Origin: Bradyrhizobium sp. AUGA SZCCT0176
GTDB taxonomy: Bacteria; Pseudomonadota; Alphaproteobacteria; Rhizobiales; Xanthobacteraceae
DNA length: 64,000 nt
Assembly: GCF_018130145.1 (NCBI RefSeq)
Contig: NZ_JAFCMB010000006.1
Coordinates: 310,001-374,000 of the forward strand
Direction: 5' to 3'
Positions 1 through 8,686 of the stretch are shown one piece after another. The position numbers and the translations under genes are program-made. How positions within the stretch are numbered: position 1 is the first letter of the stretch; each line of letters starts with the position of its first letter. The notes beneath the pieces were generated by a model. That model did no database searches. It had not been told where the DNA came from and worked only from the letters and a program-made list of their open reading frames with translations.

Positions 1-42
1 TCTTCACGCGAACCGGTATCCACTTCGCTTGAAAACGCTACG
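1..42 (-). repeat. Edge-truncated copy of a dispersed Bradyrhizobium-type repeat
   Basis: Read on the minus strand, this stretch matches the first ~40 bases of the element at 44921-45026, with shared blocks such as GCGAAGTGGA and GGTTCGCGTGAAGA and a few substitutions. The window edge cuts it off, so its other half is not visible. It has no reading frame of its own. Confidence 0.75.
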
Positions 43-51
43 AAAAACGAC

Positions 52-79
52 GAGGGGCGGAACCTGCGTCCCGCCCCTC
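52..79 (-). terminator. Rho-independent terminator of the tct operon
   Basis: A perfect 9-bp stem (GAGGGGCGG at 52-60, CCGCCCCTC at 71-79) lies just past the tctC stop. Read on the minus strand, the stem is followed by GTCG and a run of five T. That is the layout of an intrinsic terminator for tctBAC. Confidence 0.75.
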
Positions 80-102
80 ACCTATCTACCTGATCAGATT
101 GA

Positions 103-1089
103 TTAACCTGCCGGCTTAAGGACCGGCGTCCACTTCGCTATCTCGCTCTTCACCAGAGCGGCCAGCGCTTCCGGCGTGCGATCCTTGGGGCCCGGGATCA
201 CGCTGCCGAGTTCGAGCAGGCGCTTCTTGACGTTCTCGTCGTCGAGTGCCTTGACGATCGCCTCGTTCAGCTTGGCGATGATCGGCGCCGGCGTTCCCTT
301 GGGCGCGAAAATCGCATTCCACGCCTGGGCCTGGAAGGCCGGCAGGCCGGCTTCCGTGGTGGTCGGAACATCGGGCAGCGACGGATTGCGCTCGGCGGTC
401 GCAATCGCATAGGCCTTGATGGTGCCGCCATTGATCTGCGGCACGGCGTTGACGATCTGGTCGCACATGTAATCGACTTGTCCGGCCACCAGCGCGTTCA
501 TCGCAGGTCCGGTGCCGTTGAAGGGCACGCCGACCGGCTTGACCCCCAGCACCGAGTTCAGCAACTCGCACGACACGTTCGAAACCGACCCGACGCCGGC
601 ATGCGCCGCGTTGACCTTGGTTTCGTTCGCCTTGACGTAGGTGATGAATTCCTTGAGGTCCTTGGGCGCGAGATCCTTGCGCGCCAGGATCAGGATCGGC
701 GTGCCGGCGAGCAGCCCGACCGGCTCGAAATCCTTTTCGGGATGATAGGCGAGTTTGGGATAGAGCGGCACCGAGGCCGCATGCGTGCCCATATGCCCGG
801 TGATCAGCGTATAGCCGTCATTGGCGGCCTTCGACGCGCGGGTCGTGGCGGTGGTACCGCCGGCGCCGACCACGTTCTCGATGATGATGGCCTGTCCGAG
901 CGTTTGCGCCATATGGCCGGTGACGATGCGCGCGATCACGTCGGTCGGACCGCCCGCCGCAAACGGCACGATCATGGTGATGCTGCGCGTCGGGTAGTTT
1001 TGCGCGTGCGCCGGCGCGGCAAGCGCGACCAGCCCGGCAAGGATGGCCAGGCAACCACCCGCCATAGAGCGACGACCATACAGTTTCAT
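103..1089 (-). CDS. tctC: Tripartite tricarboxylate transporter substrate-binding protein (TctC/Bug family)
   Basis: This is a periplasmic solute receptor of 328 residues that should hand a carboxylated substrate to the TctA/TctB permease. Residues 1-29 form a Sec signal peptide ending in APAHA. The mature start YPTRSITMIVPFAAGG is the Bug-family opening, followed by the usual GGTTATTRAS ligand-loop region. The start is preceded by GGGAGAA at good spacing. It is the last gene of a B-A-C operon, separated from tctA by a strong hairpin. Bug proteins bind many different acids, so the substrate cannot be read from sequence. Confidence 0.93.
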   Translation of the reverse strand: MKLYGRRSMAGGCLAILAGLVALAAPAHAQNYPTRSITMIVPFAAGGPTDVIARIVTGHMAQTLGQAIIIENVVGAGGTTATTRASKAANDGYTLITGHMGTHAASVPLYPKLAYHPEKDFEPVGLLAGTPILILARKDLAPKDLKEFITYVKANETKVNAAHAGVGSVSNVSCELLNSVLGVKPVGVPFNGTGPAMNALVAGQVDYMCDQIVNAVPQINGGTIKAYAIATAERNPSLPDVPTTTEAGLPAFQAQAWNAIFAPKGTPAPIIAKLNEAIVKALDDENVKKRLLELGSVIPGPKDRTPEALAALVKSEIAKWTPVLKPAG

Positions 1090-1116
1090 CTAATTCTCCC
1101 AGCTAAGCATTGAAGC

Positions 1117-1143
1117 AAATGCCGGCCCGATCGGCCGGCATTT
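1117..1143 (-). promoter_or_regulatory. Intercistronic hairpin between tctA and tctC
   Basis: A perfect 11-bp inverted repeat (AAATGCCGGCC and GGCCGGCATTT) with a 5-nt loop sits in the 115-bp gap between tctA and tctC. It lacks a clear T-tract on the minus strand. It is more likely an mRNA-stability or partial-termination element that uncouples expression of the binding protein from the permease. Confidence 0.6.
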
Positions 1144-1204
1144 CCATTTCACGAAAGAACGAACGAAGTCGATTCGACTTCGGACTGTGGCGAGCCGACG
1201 CAGG

Positions 1205-2770
1205 TCAGTTCTCGGATTCCACGAACACCTGATCGCGCTTCTTGCGGAGCGATGGCAGTACCGCCAGCACCAGCAGACCTGCAGCGATGGCCATCAAAAC
1301 CGCCGATAGCGGACGCGTCAGGAACACTGACCAGTCACCGCGCGAGATCAGCAGCGCCCGGCGCAAGTTCTCTTCCATCAGCGGTCCGAGCACCATTCCG
1401 AGCAGCAGCGGCGCCGGCTCGAAATCATGCTTGATCAGCCAGTATCCGACCAGCCCGAACACGCCGGCGAGCACCACGTCCGTCGGCGCATTGTTCACCG
1501 AATAGATGCCGATCGCGCAGAACACCACGATCGAGGGGAACATCAGCCGATAGGGCACGCGCAACAACCGCACCCAGATCCCGACCAGCGGCAGGTTGAT
1601 GATCAGCAGCATCAAATTGCCGACCCACATCGAAGCGATCATGCCCCAGACGAGTTCGGGCTGCTTCTGCATCACCTGCGGTCCCGGCACGATGCCGTGA
1701 ATGGTCATCGCGCCGACCATCAGCGCCATCACAGCGTTCGGCGGGATGCCGAGCGTCAATAGCGGAATGAACGAGGTCTGGGCCGCCGCGTTGTTGGCGC
1801 TTTCAGGCGCCGCGACACCCTCGATCACGCCGTGACCGAATTTCTCCGGATGCTTCGATACCTTCTTTTCCAGCGTATAGGCGGCGAAGGATGCGATGAC
1901 CGCGCCGCCGCCCGGCAGAATGCCGAGGATCGATCCCAGCACCGTGCCACGAAGGATCGCCGGCGTGGAATCCAACAGGTCTTTTTTGGTCGGCATCAGG
2001 CCGGTGACCTTCTGCTGCACCAGCTGGCGGTCGGTTTCGCCGCCCGCATCGAGATTGCGGATGATCTCGGCGAAGCCGAACAGACCCATCGCAACGGTGG
2101 CAAAGCCGAGGCCGTCCGCGAGTTCGGGGATGTTGAAAGCCATCCGCGATGCGCCGGTCTCGATGTCGGACCCGACCATCGACAACAGCAGGCCGAACAC
2201 GATCATCGCGATCGCCTTAAGCACCGAGCCCTTGGCAAGCACCACCGCGAAGATCAGGCCGAGCACCATCAGCGAGAAATATTCGGCGGGCCCGAACGCC
2301 AGCGCGAGTTTTGTGAGTGGCGCACCCAGCACGGCGATCAGGACGGTCGCGACGCAGCCCGCAAAGAACGAGCCGATCGCCGCGATCGCCAGGGCCGGAC
2401 CTGCGCGTCCCTTCTTGGCCATCTGAAAACCGTCGAGCGCGGTCACCACGGAGCCCGCCTCGCCTGGAATGTTGACCAGGATCGAGGTGGTCGAACCGCC
2501 ATATTGCGCACCGTAGTAGATGCCGGCGAGCATGATCAGTGCGCCGACCGGCGGCAGGCCGAAGGTGATCGGCAGCAGCATGGCGACCGTGGCGATGGTG
2601 CCGATGCCCGGCAGCACGCCGACCAGCGTTCCGACCAGCGCACCAATCAGGCAGAGCAGAATGTTGACGGGAATAGGAATGGACACGCCGCCAAGAAAAG
2701 CGGGGGTCCACTGCACCAGCTGGAATACGACGCCGAAGCCGAGGCTAAGGTTTGAAAAAACGTCACCCAT
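1205..2770 (-). CDS. tctA: Tripartite tricarboxylate transporter large permease (TctA)
   Basis: A 521-residue polytopic inner-membrane protein forming the translocation channel of the TTT system. It carries the family motif around GVLPGIGTIATVAMLLP and the GIYYGAQYGGSTTSILVN segment near residues 70-90, with about ten further hydrophobic helices. The ATG at 2770 is preferred over the GTG one codon upstream because GAGG lies 5 bases before the ATG. The gap to the tctB stop is only 7 bases, so the two are translationally coupled. Transport would be driven by an ion gradient and fed by the TctC receptor. Confidence 0.95.
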   Translation of the reverse strand: MGDVFSNLSLGFGVVFQLVQWTPAFLGGVSIPIPVNILLCLIGALVGTLVGVLPGIGTIATVAMLLPITFGLPPVGALIMLAGIYYGAQYGGSTTSILVNIPGEAGSVVTALDGFQMAKKGRAGPALAIAAIGSFFAGCVATVLIAVLGAPLTKLALAFGPAEYFSLMVLGLIFAVVLAKGSVLKAIAMIVFGLLLSMVGSDIETGASRMAFNIPELADGLGFATVAMGLFGFAEIIRNLDAGGETDRQLVQQKVTGLMPTKKDLLDSTPAILRGTVLGSILGILPGGGAVIASFAAYTLEKKVSKHPEKFGHGVIEGVAAPESANNAAAQTSFIPLLTLGIPPNAVMALMVGAMTIHGIVPGPQVMQKQPELVWGMIASMWVGNLMLLIINLPLVGIWVRLLRVPYRLMFPSIVVFCAIGIYSVNNAPTDVVLAGVFGLVGYWLIKHDFEPAPLLLGMVLGPLMEENLRRALLISRGDWSVFLTRPLSAVLMAIAAGLLVLAVLPSLRKKRDQVFVESEN

Positions 2771-2777
2771 CACACCC

Positions 2778-3278
2778 TCACCGGATCATAAATTTGGGCA
2801 GCATCTGCAAGGGCAGACCCAGCGCGTAAGGAAACAACAGGCTGCAGAACACCGTCAGGCACACGGCGACGATGATGGTTTCCGTCCATTTCGTTTCCGG
2901 CGTGCCCAATGCCGCAATCAGGAAGCTCGAGAACGCCGTGACGATCAGGCCCATCGGGCGGATCATGAGCGCAAAGGACAGAATCGCCAGCGATACGAAC
3001 AGCGGACCGCGCCAATGGTATTTCGCCAGGTGCGCGCCCTCGGTGAGGAGGCCGACGACCATCACCGCAACGCCCAATCCGAGCAACAGAAAGGCGAACA
3101 TGCGCGGTGCGGTTCCGGCTCCGAACGAGAATCCCCGCATGCCCTGCAAATCGCTCGACGCCCACAGGGCGAACAGCGCGATCGCTATCAGCGCGACCCC
3201 GCCGACGAAGTCCTGCGGACCGCGAACCCATTTCGGCATGATAGATTTGACCGGCGCGTGGCTCGGCGTATCACTCAT
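2778..3278 (-). CDS. tctB: Tripartite tricarboxylate transporter small permease (TctB)
   Basis: A 166-residue membrane protein with four predicted helices, the usual size and topology of TctB, which assembles with TctA. The ATG at 3278 follows a GGGGGGGAGA Shine-Dalgarno stretch. The frame stays open upstream to 3362 but that part has no homology-like character. It is the first gene of the tctBAC operon. A promoter is expected in the 105 bases between it and the chromate-transporter gene at 3384. Confidence 0.88.
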   Translation of the reverse strand: MSDTPSHAPVKSIMPKWVRGPQDFVGGVALIAIALFALWASSDLQGMRGFSFGAGTAPRMFAFLLLGLGVAVMVVGLLTEGAHLAKYHWRGPLFVSLAILSFALMIRPMGLIVTAFSSFLIAALGTPETKWTETIIVAVCLTVFCSLLFPYALGLPLQMLPKFMIR

Positions 3279-3383
3279 CGATATCTCCCCCCCCGACAGG
3301 GCTTCCCGCCCGTTCTGATTGGATGGCGTTTCTGATTGGATGGCGTTTGTGCACAGTCCCAAGGTCTTGCCTAGCGATTTTCC

Positions 3384-3917
3384 TCAGACAACGCCAGCAA
3401 AACCCAAAGCACCTCCGGCCAGCAATATCCAGACCGGATTGAGCCGCGTCGCAAAGGCCAGAACCGCGGCGGCCGCCGTAATCAGGCCGGCCACCCAGCT
3501 AAGGTCCGAAGTCAGCGCCAAAATCAGGCCACTGGCGCCCATCAGGCCGATCGAAAGCGGAACAAGGGCCGCCTGGATAATGGCGGGCCAGCGGGATTGG
3601 CTCGACCGCTGCAGCAGGCGGCTCACATAATAGGCAAGGATGGCGGTCGGGCCGCACATCGCCAGGGTCGCCGCCAGCGCGCCGGCCACCCCAGCGACGG
3701 AATAGCCGATCAGGGTCACGATCAGCACGTTCGGCCCCGGCGAGAGCTGGGAGATGGCGAAGATGTCGGCGAATTGCTTGTCATTCATCCAGTGGTGAAC
3801 GTCGACCGCGATCCGGTGCATCTCGGGTATGGCCGAATTCGCGCCGCCAACCGCAAACAGCGACATCAAACCGAAAGTCCAAACGAGCGTCGCAATCGGA
3901 TTGCCGTCCGAATTCAT
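3384..3917 (-). CDS. chrA: Chromate transporter family protein, second half (ChrA/CHR domain)
   Basis: A 177-residue membrane protein with one CHR domain, including the SQLSPGPN motif near residue 55 and a second motif around MCGPTAILAYY. It starts at an ATG that overlaps the stop of the preceding CHR gene (ATGA), so the pair is translationally coupled. Short CHR proteins work as heteromeric pairs that replace the fused two-domain ChrA. Family members export chromate, but many homologues have other or unknown anion substrates. Confidence 0.88.
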   Translation of the reverse strand: MNSDGNPIATLVWTFGLMSLFAVGGANSAIPEMHRIAVDVHHWMNDKQFADIFAISQLSPGPNVLIVTLIGYSVAGVAGALAATLAMCGPTAILAYYVSRLLQRSSQSRWPAIIQAALVPLSIGLMGASGLILALTSDLSWVAGLITAAAAVLAFATRLNPVWILLAGGALGFAGVV

Positions 3918-4543
3918 GCGGCCACCCGCTGGCGCAGAGAATAGGTAACGCCGAGGCTGAGCGGGACCGCCACCAGCAGCACCGTCTGCAGCGGCAGCCG
4001 CAGCAGGCCGATCGCTATGAACACCGCGAGCAGGATCACGAGCCCGACCAGGTCGCGCTTTTTGATCAGCGGCATCATCATCTTGAAGACGACCGCCATC
4101 AGAAGCCCGACCGCCGCGCAGGAAACGCCGGCCAGGATCCGCCGCAGCGCGTCGATCTCGCCGTAGCGCGCATACAGCGCCGCGAGGATCGTGGCGATCA
4201 CCATGGGCGGGCCGACCAGCCCGGCAAAGGCTGCGATGCCGCCGGCAATGCCACGAAAGCGCGAGCCGAACACGACCGACAGGTTGACGATATTGGGCCC
4301 TGGCAGAAAATGGCACAGCGCGAAGGTTTCGTTGAATTCTTCCGCCGTCATCCAGCGGTGCTGGTCGACGATGCCGCGCCGGGCCCAGACCAGCACCCCG
4401 CCGAAGCCAGCCAGCGACATTTTCGCGAACGCCACGAACAGCTCAAGCAGGCCAGGCTGGTTTGGCGGGCGCGATGCAGGAAGATCCGGCGCCGGGACGG
4501 CGGCCGGCGGGGATTCCGAAGCCGGGGATTTTTTCGAAGGCAT
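3914..4543 (-). CDS. chrA: Chromate transporter family protein, first half (ChrA/CHR domain)
   Basis: A 209-residue CHR-domain protein with a 40-residue Pro/Ser/Ala-rich cytoplasmic lead and about six membrane helices. It shows the family signature FLPGPNIVNLS around residue 80, and GLVGPPMVIA further on. Its stop overlaps the start of the downstream CHR gene by 4 bases. Together they make a split short-chain CHR transporter. Whether the substrate is chromate or another oxyanion is not shown by the sequence. Confidence 0.88.
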   Translation of the reverse strand: MPSKKSPASESPPAAVPAPDLPASRPPNQPGLLELFVAFAKMSLAGFGGVLVWARRGIVDQHRWMTAEEFNETFALCHFLPGPNIVNLSVVFGSRFRGIAGGIAAFAGLVGPPMVIATILAALYARYGEIDALRRILAGVSCAAVGLLMAVVFKMMMPLIKKRDLVGLVILLAVFIAIGLLRLPLQTVLLVAVPLSLGVTYSLRQRVAA

Positions 4544-4654
4544 GGCCCAAAATCTAGAACGGCGGCACCGCCAGGGCCAATCCCAATTCGGCCGGTTCCC
4601 GCGCTTTCCACGCCCATCCCGGCACTATTTTTCTCAGCCTTTGCCCCCTATATT

Positions 4655-4980
4655 AGGGGCGCCGGTTCGCCGGCTATGGAAATAAATTGCCGTCGCAATA
4701 AACCATTCGGACCCGGGGGCAGTACCCGGCGCCTCCACCCAAGCCCACCCCCTGACGGCGGGTTTCGGCGGGGGCGAAACAGGATCGACGAGGGCGTAAA
4801 GGGCGTGTTTTTTCTCGGTATGGTTCCGCCGTTATCGGGCTATGCAATAGTTGCAAACGACAACTATGCTCCGGTTGCTCAGGCTGCGTAACGCAGTTTG
4901 AAAAACCAAGTCTAAAGTCCTGGTGGGTTAAGCTCCGCTAGGCGGGGTTCGGAGGCACCTGGCAACAGAAGCCTCCACTT
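4655..4980 (+). ncRNA. ssrA: Two-piece (circularly permuted) transfer-messenger RNA
   Basis: The tRNA 3' half lies upstream of the 5' half, as in alphaproteobacterial permuted tmRNA genes. The acceptor piece (to about 4740) has a T-stem CCGGG/CCCGG around a 7-nt loop and ends CGCCTCC-ACC. After a ~29-nt intervening segment, the coding piece starts at 4770 with GGGGGCG, which pairs with CGCCTCC (one G-U), followed by AAACAGGATCGACG. A tag frame lies at 4853-4891. A closing hairpin GGAGGC/GCCTCC (4951-4976) ends the coding piece. The product rescues stalled ribosomes and tags nascent proteins for ClpXP. Outer ends are approximate. It sits directly before sspB. Confidence 0.93.
4853..4891 (+). 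other. tmRNA proteolysis-tag reading frame
   Basis: The resume codon GCA at 4853 opens a 12-codon frame, ANDNYAPVAQAA, ended by TAA at 4889-4891. The AND start and AA end match alphaproteobacterial degradation tags, to which the tmRNA-borne alanine is added in front. The AA terminus is the part ClpX reads, and the N-terminal part is what SspB reads in this class. Confidence 0.93.
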
Positions 4981-5178
4981 TGTTTGCGCCTGCTTTTCCT
5001 GCGAGATTTTCTTGTGAGTTTTCTTGTGAGTTTTCTTGCGATTTGCCGCCCGGCGGAACGCTTCTGCCGGAAATTCCACTCATGACGCCTGCTGACCTGC
5101 GGCCCCCGCCGGGGTAGCATGGGTCAAAATGGCGAGTCGGGCGACCGGCAGCCACCATCTCAACGTGACAGGACCACC

Positions 5179-5706
5179 ATGGCGACCGACCACATCCGTT
5201 ATGACGTGCTGGCGCGCGACGCGCTGCGCGGGGTGCTGCGCCGCGTGCTGACCGACGCCGCCGAACACGGGCTGCCCGGCGAGCATCATTTCTTCATCAC
5301 CTTCCTGTCCACCGCCGACGGTGTCAAACTGTCGCCGCGGCTGCTGGCGCAATATCCGGAAGAGATGACCATCATCCTGCAGCACCAGTTCTGGGATCTG
5401 GTGGTGAGCGAGGATCGCTTCGAGGTCGGCCTGTCGTTCGGCGGCATCCCCGAGCGGCTGGTGGTTCCGTTCGCGGCGATCAAGAGCTTCCTCGATCCTT
5501 CGGTGAAGTTCGGGCTGCAATTCGAGCCATCCGACGAGGCCGCCGAAACGCCCACCGCCAACCTGACCGCCGTTCCCGCAGCCCCCAGCCTGCCCGTTCC
5601 TGCACCGGCTACAGCCGCCGAAAGCAAGGACGAGAGCAAGGACGAGCCGGCCAAGCCGAGCGAGGGCGCGGAAGTGGTGCGGCTCGATCGTTTCCGCAAG
5701 AAATAA
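5179..5706 (+). CDS. sspB: SspB-family ClpXP adaptor for ssrA-tagged proteins
   Basis: A 175-residue cytosolic adaptor that delivers ssrA-tagged substrates to ClpXP. Residues 1-115 form the SspB substrate-binding fold, with the stretch FFITFLSTADGVKLSPRL and the IILQHQFWDLVV core. A Pro/Ala/Glu-rich linker follows. The last residues, EVVRLDRFRKK, resemble the C-terminal ClpX-docking peptide of SspB. The ATG at 5179 is preceded by GACAGGA. It lies 200 bases downstream of the tmRNA gene whose tag it should recognise and 80 bases before fumC. Confidence 0.9.
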   Translation: MATDHIRYDVLARDALRGVLRRVLTDAAEHGLPGEHHFFITFLSTADGVKLSPRLLAQYPEEMTIILQHQFWDLVVSEDRFEVGLSFGGIPERLVVPFAAIKSFLDPSVKFGLQFEPSDEAAETPTANLTAVPAAPSLPVPAPATAAESKDESKDEPAKPSEGAEVVRLDRFRKK

Positions 5707-5785
5707 CTGGAGACAATCTACGCGCGGGAAAATCCGCGGCGCGCTACAATGACCGTTCCGCATCCACGCGTAACGGAATTCATTG

Positions 5786-7204
5786 ATGGCCCGACCAGCG
5801 ACACCCAAGCGATCCAAATCCACCCGCAGCGAAACCGACAGTTTCGGGCCCATTGATGTCCCCGCTGATCGCTATTGGGGCGCGCAGACCGAGCGCTCGC
5901 GGCAGAATTTCCGCATCGGCCATGACCGCATGCCGACCGCGCTCGTCCATGCGCTCGGCATCGTCAAGCTCGCCGCCGCGCAGACCAACCGCGATCTCGG
6001 CCTGCTCGACGCGCGCCGCGCCGCCGCCATCACCCGCGCCGCGCGCGAGGTGATCGAGGGCAAGCTCGACGATCATTTTCCGCTGGTGGTCTGGCAAACC
6101 GGTTCGGGCACCCAGACCAACATGAATCTCAACGAGGTGATCGGCAACCGCGCCAACCAGATGCTCGGCGGCGACCTCGGCGCCAAGAAGCCGGTTCATC
6201 CCAACGATCACGTTAATATGAGCCAGTCGTCGAATGATTCATTCCCGACCGCGATGCATATCGCCGCCGCCGGACGCATTATTGACGATCTGATCCCGGC
6301 CCTGAGCGAATTGCATCGCGAACTGCGCAAGAAGGAAAAGGCGTTCGCCAGGATCGTCAAGATCGGCCGCACCCATACCCAGGATGCGACGCCGCTGACG
6401 CTGGGTCAGGAATTTTCCGGCTACGCCGCACAGGTGGAAAGCGGCATCGCACGGCTGCGCGTGGCGGTGAAGGATCTATTCCCGCTGGCGCAAGGTGGCA
6501 CCGCTGTGGGCACCGGCCTCAACTCGAAGCCGAAATTCGCGAGGACATTCGCAAGGCACGTCGCCAAGATTACAAAACTGCCGTTCACGAGTGCCGCCAA
6601 CAAGTTCGAGGCGCTGGCTTCCAACGACGCCTATGTGCTGGTGCATGGCGCGATCAACTCGGTGGCAACCGGCCTGTTCAAGATTGCCAACGATATTCGC
6701 CTCTTGGGATCGGGCCCGCGCTCCGGCCTCGGCGAATTGATCCTGCCCGAAAACGAACCGGGTTCGTCGATCATGCCGGGCAAGGTCAACCCGACCCAAT
6801 GCGAAGCGCTGACGATGGTTTGCTGCCAGGTGTTCGGCAACCAGACAGCCATTACGGTTGCCGGCAGCCAGGGCCATTTCGAGCTGAACGTGTACAAGCC
6901 CGTGCTGGCATATTGTATGTTGAATTCCATCCAATTGTTGTCGGACGTGGTTCGCTCCTTCACCGAGCATTGCGTGGTGGGAATACGCGCCGACGAAAAG
7001 CGCATCCGCGATTTGATGGAGCGTTCACTGATGCTGGTGACGGCGCTCGCGCCCAAGATCGGTTATGACAACGCCGCCAAGGTCGCCAAATCGGCGCATG
7101 CGCGCGGAACCACGTTGAAAGAAGAGGCTGTGCGGCTTGGGTTCGTTACTGCGGCCGAGTTCGATCGCCTGGTCCAGCCCGACAAGATGACACACCCGGG
7201 CTAA
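5786..7204 (+). CDS. fumC: Class II fumarate hydratase
   Basis: A 472-residue cytosolic enzyme converting fumarate and malate in the TCA cycle. It has the class II superfamily signature GSSIMPGKVNPTQ near residue 330, the catalytic-site segments SQSSNDSFPTAMH and GRTHTQDATPL, and the expected length. The ATG at 5786 is used rather than the TTG one codon upstream. The short basic start (ARPATPKRSKSTRS) is an extension typical of rhizobial forms. It is in the same orientation as sspB, but an independent promoter in the 79-bp gap is possible. Confidence 0.96.
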   Translation: MARPATPKRSKSTRSETDSFGPIDVPADRYWGAQTERSRQNFRIGHDRMPTALVHALGIVKLAAAQTNRDLGLLDARRAAAITRAAREVIEGKLDDHFPLVVWQTGSGTQTNMNLNEVIGNRANQMLGGDLGAKKPVHPNDHVNMSQSSNDSFPTAMHIAAAGRIIDDLIPALSELHRELRKKEKAFARIVKIGRTHTQDATPLTLGQEFSGYAAQVESGIARLRVAVKDLFPLAQGGTAVGTGLNSKPKFARTFARHVAKITKLPFTSAANKFEALASNDAYVLVHGAINSVATGLFKIANDIRLLGSGPRSGLGELILPENEPGSSIMPGKVNPTQCEALTMVCCQVFGNQTAITVAGSQGHFELNVYKPVLAYCMLNSIQLLSDVVRSFTEHCVVGIRADEKRIRDLMERSLMLVTALAPKIGYDNAAKVAKSAHARGTTLKEEAVRLGFVTAAEFDRLVQPDKMTHPG

Positions 7205-7479
7205 CGGTCGCGCGACCCCGGTAAACTACGGACGTGCGTGACGTGATTATTGATCATAACTCCCAAAGATTGAGTTTGCTCATCGATCGCCATCTCGCGG
7301 ACACAAGGTACGAGCACAAAATATTTGGTTTTCGCAGAGCGAAGCTTATTTTTTGATGCTATCAGAGAGCGCTACACGGGGATTCTGATGACTATCGATT
7401 TTGCACGCGCGCGGCGTGATCACGTTTGCATACGTAATGGATTTTCACACCTTCAAGTCGCCGGATGATGGAGGCGAGC

Positions 7480-7668
7480 ATGGGGGACGTGGTCAACCTG
7501 AAGCGCTTCAAGAAGCGCAACGAGCGCGAAGCCTCGGCCAAGCAGGCCGACGCCAACCGCGCGCGGTTCGGCCGTACCAAATCCGAACGCGCGCTCGACG
7601 AGCAGGCCAAGGATCGCGCCGGGAACTTGCTGGATCAACATCGCATCGACGGCGGAGACGCATCATGA
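7480..7668 (+). CDS. DUF4169 family small basic protein
   Basis: A 62-residue highly charged protein that starts GDVVNLKRFKKRNER, the hallmark of DUF4169. It is rich in Arg, Lys and Ala, with no signal peptide, and is probably helical. GGAG precedes the ATG. Its stop overlaps the start of the ribbon-helix-helix gene (ATGA), so the two are co-translated. No function is established for the family. The 275-bp gap before it, after fumC, shows no recognisable element beyond AT-rich sequence fit for a promoter. Confidence 0.85.
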   Translation: MGDVVNLKRFKKRNEREASAKQADANRARFGRTKSERALDEQAKDRAGNLLDQHRIDGGDAS

Positions 7669-7925
7669 AGTCGCCGGTCGTCAAGCGCTCGATCGTGGTC
7701 GCCGGCCACAAGACCAGCGTCAGCCTCGAAGAGGCGTTCTGGAACGGCATGAAGGAAATCTCGGGCCTGCGGAACATGACGCTGTCCGAACTGGTCGGCG
7801 AGATCGACAGCAACCGCCAGCAGGGCAATTTGTCCTCGGCGATACGTCTGTTCGTGCTGGACTATTTCCGCACCCGCGCGATGCCGGCGGCCGCAGCTGC
7901 TCCTGAGGCCAGACCGCAAAGCTAG
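7665..7925 (+). CDS. Ribbon-helix-helix domain protein (RHH_4 type)
   Basis: An 86-residue protein: a beta-strand segment (KSPVVKRSIVVAGHKTSVSLE) followed by two helices (EAFWNGMKEISGLRNMTLSEL and a second to about residue 70). This is the arrangement of a MetJ/Arc-type DNA-binding dimer, with an Ala-rich tail. It starts within the stop of the DUF4169 gene and is translationally coupled to it. Its targets are unknown. No partner toxin is present, so it is not an obvious antitoxin. Confidence 0.85.
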   Translation: MKSPVVKRSIVVAGHKTSVSLEEAFWNGMKEISGLRNMTLSELVGEIDSNRQQGNLSSAIRLFVLDYFRTRAMPAAAAAPEARPQS

Positions 7926-8021
7926 AACGCATTTCGTCGGGCTGTAAGCTGATCGCCAGCCCAAACTAGCCGCAGGCGCTTCTCGCAAGGGAATATGCCC
8001 GCGGCGATTGTCTCGCACACC

Positions 8022-8615
8022 TCAATAGACGAGGCTCGAACCGGGCGGCTTCTCAAGCGCGGCCGCGAGCGAACGATACTCCGTGCATTCGGTGCCGCAG
8101 ATCGCAGCGATCCGGCTCAAATGATATTGCGCAGAATCACGGTTGCCCTGCTCGATCTGCCATAGGCCGTAGTACTGCCAGGTCAGCACGTGGTTCGGAT
8201 CCGCCTTGAGCGCGCGCTCGTACCAGGCTTGCGACAGTTTGTAGTCACCGAGCTTGCGATAGGAATAGCCGATCAGATTGGCCACGTTGGGATGATCGTC
8301 GTGGCCGAGCGCCTTCAGCTGCTCGATGGCGCCGGCATACTCGTTGCGGTCATAGATCGTCGCATAGGCTGCACGATACCCCTGGATAAAGGCGGGGTCG
8401 CCGAGGCTGGTTTCCTTGGCTTTCTTCTTGGCCTTTTGGGTGCTGCTTCTGGCGGGCCGCGGCGCCGACCTGGTTTCCGGCGGTGGGGTCGTCGCCATCG
8501 GTGAATCGGCGCCGCCGCCACCTCCGGCGGCAAAGGCTGGAACCGGCGGTGCCGCAACGGCCAGCGCCATCAAGGACATTGCCAGTGTTACTAACCTGAT
8601 CACGGATTTGACCAC
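8022..8615 (-). CDS. Secreted tetratricopeptide repeat protein
   Basis: A 197-residue protein with a GTG start at 8615, chosen because AGGAGG lies 6 bases upstream. Residues 1-29 are a signal peptide ending in PAFA. A Gly/Pro/Thr-rich linker and a basic KAKKKAKE patch follow. Then come about two TPR units, including the YSYRKLGDYKLSQAWYERAL segment and LKADPNHVLTWQYYGLWQ. TPRs mediate protein contacts, so a periplasmic scaffold role is plausible. The gene stands alone on the minus strand. Confidence 0.82.
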   Translation of the reverse strand: MVKSVIRLVTLAMSLMALAVAAPPVPAFAAGGGGGADSPMATTPPPETRSAPRPARSSTQKAKKKAKETSLGDPAFIQGYRAAYATIYDRNEYAGAIEQLKALGHDDHPNVANLIGYSYRKLGDYKLSQAWYERALKADPNHVLTWQYYGLWQIEQGNRDSAQYHLSRIAAICGTECTEYRSLAAALEKPPGSSLVY

Positions 8616-8686
8616 GCGCGCCTCCTGCTCTCGAGGGTAGGAATTCCTCCAGCCGTATCCATCAACCCCGCTTCGCACCGTACATT

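Noticed and set aside
4310..4891. An open frame ending in the tmRNA tag
   Set aside because: Its last codons are the tmRNA tag, and the rest crosses the chr gene antisense and the tRNA-like acceptor piece. The RNA gene explains the region.
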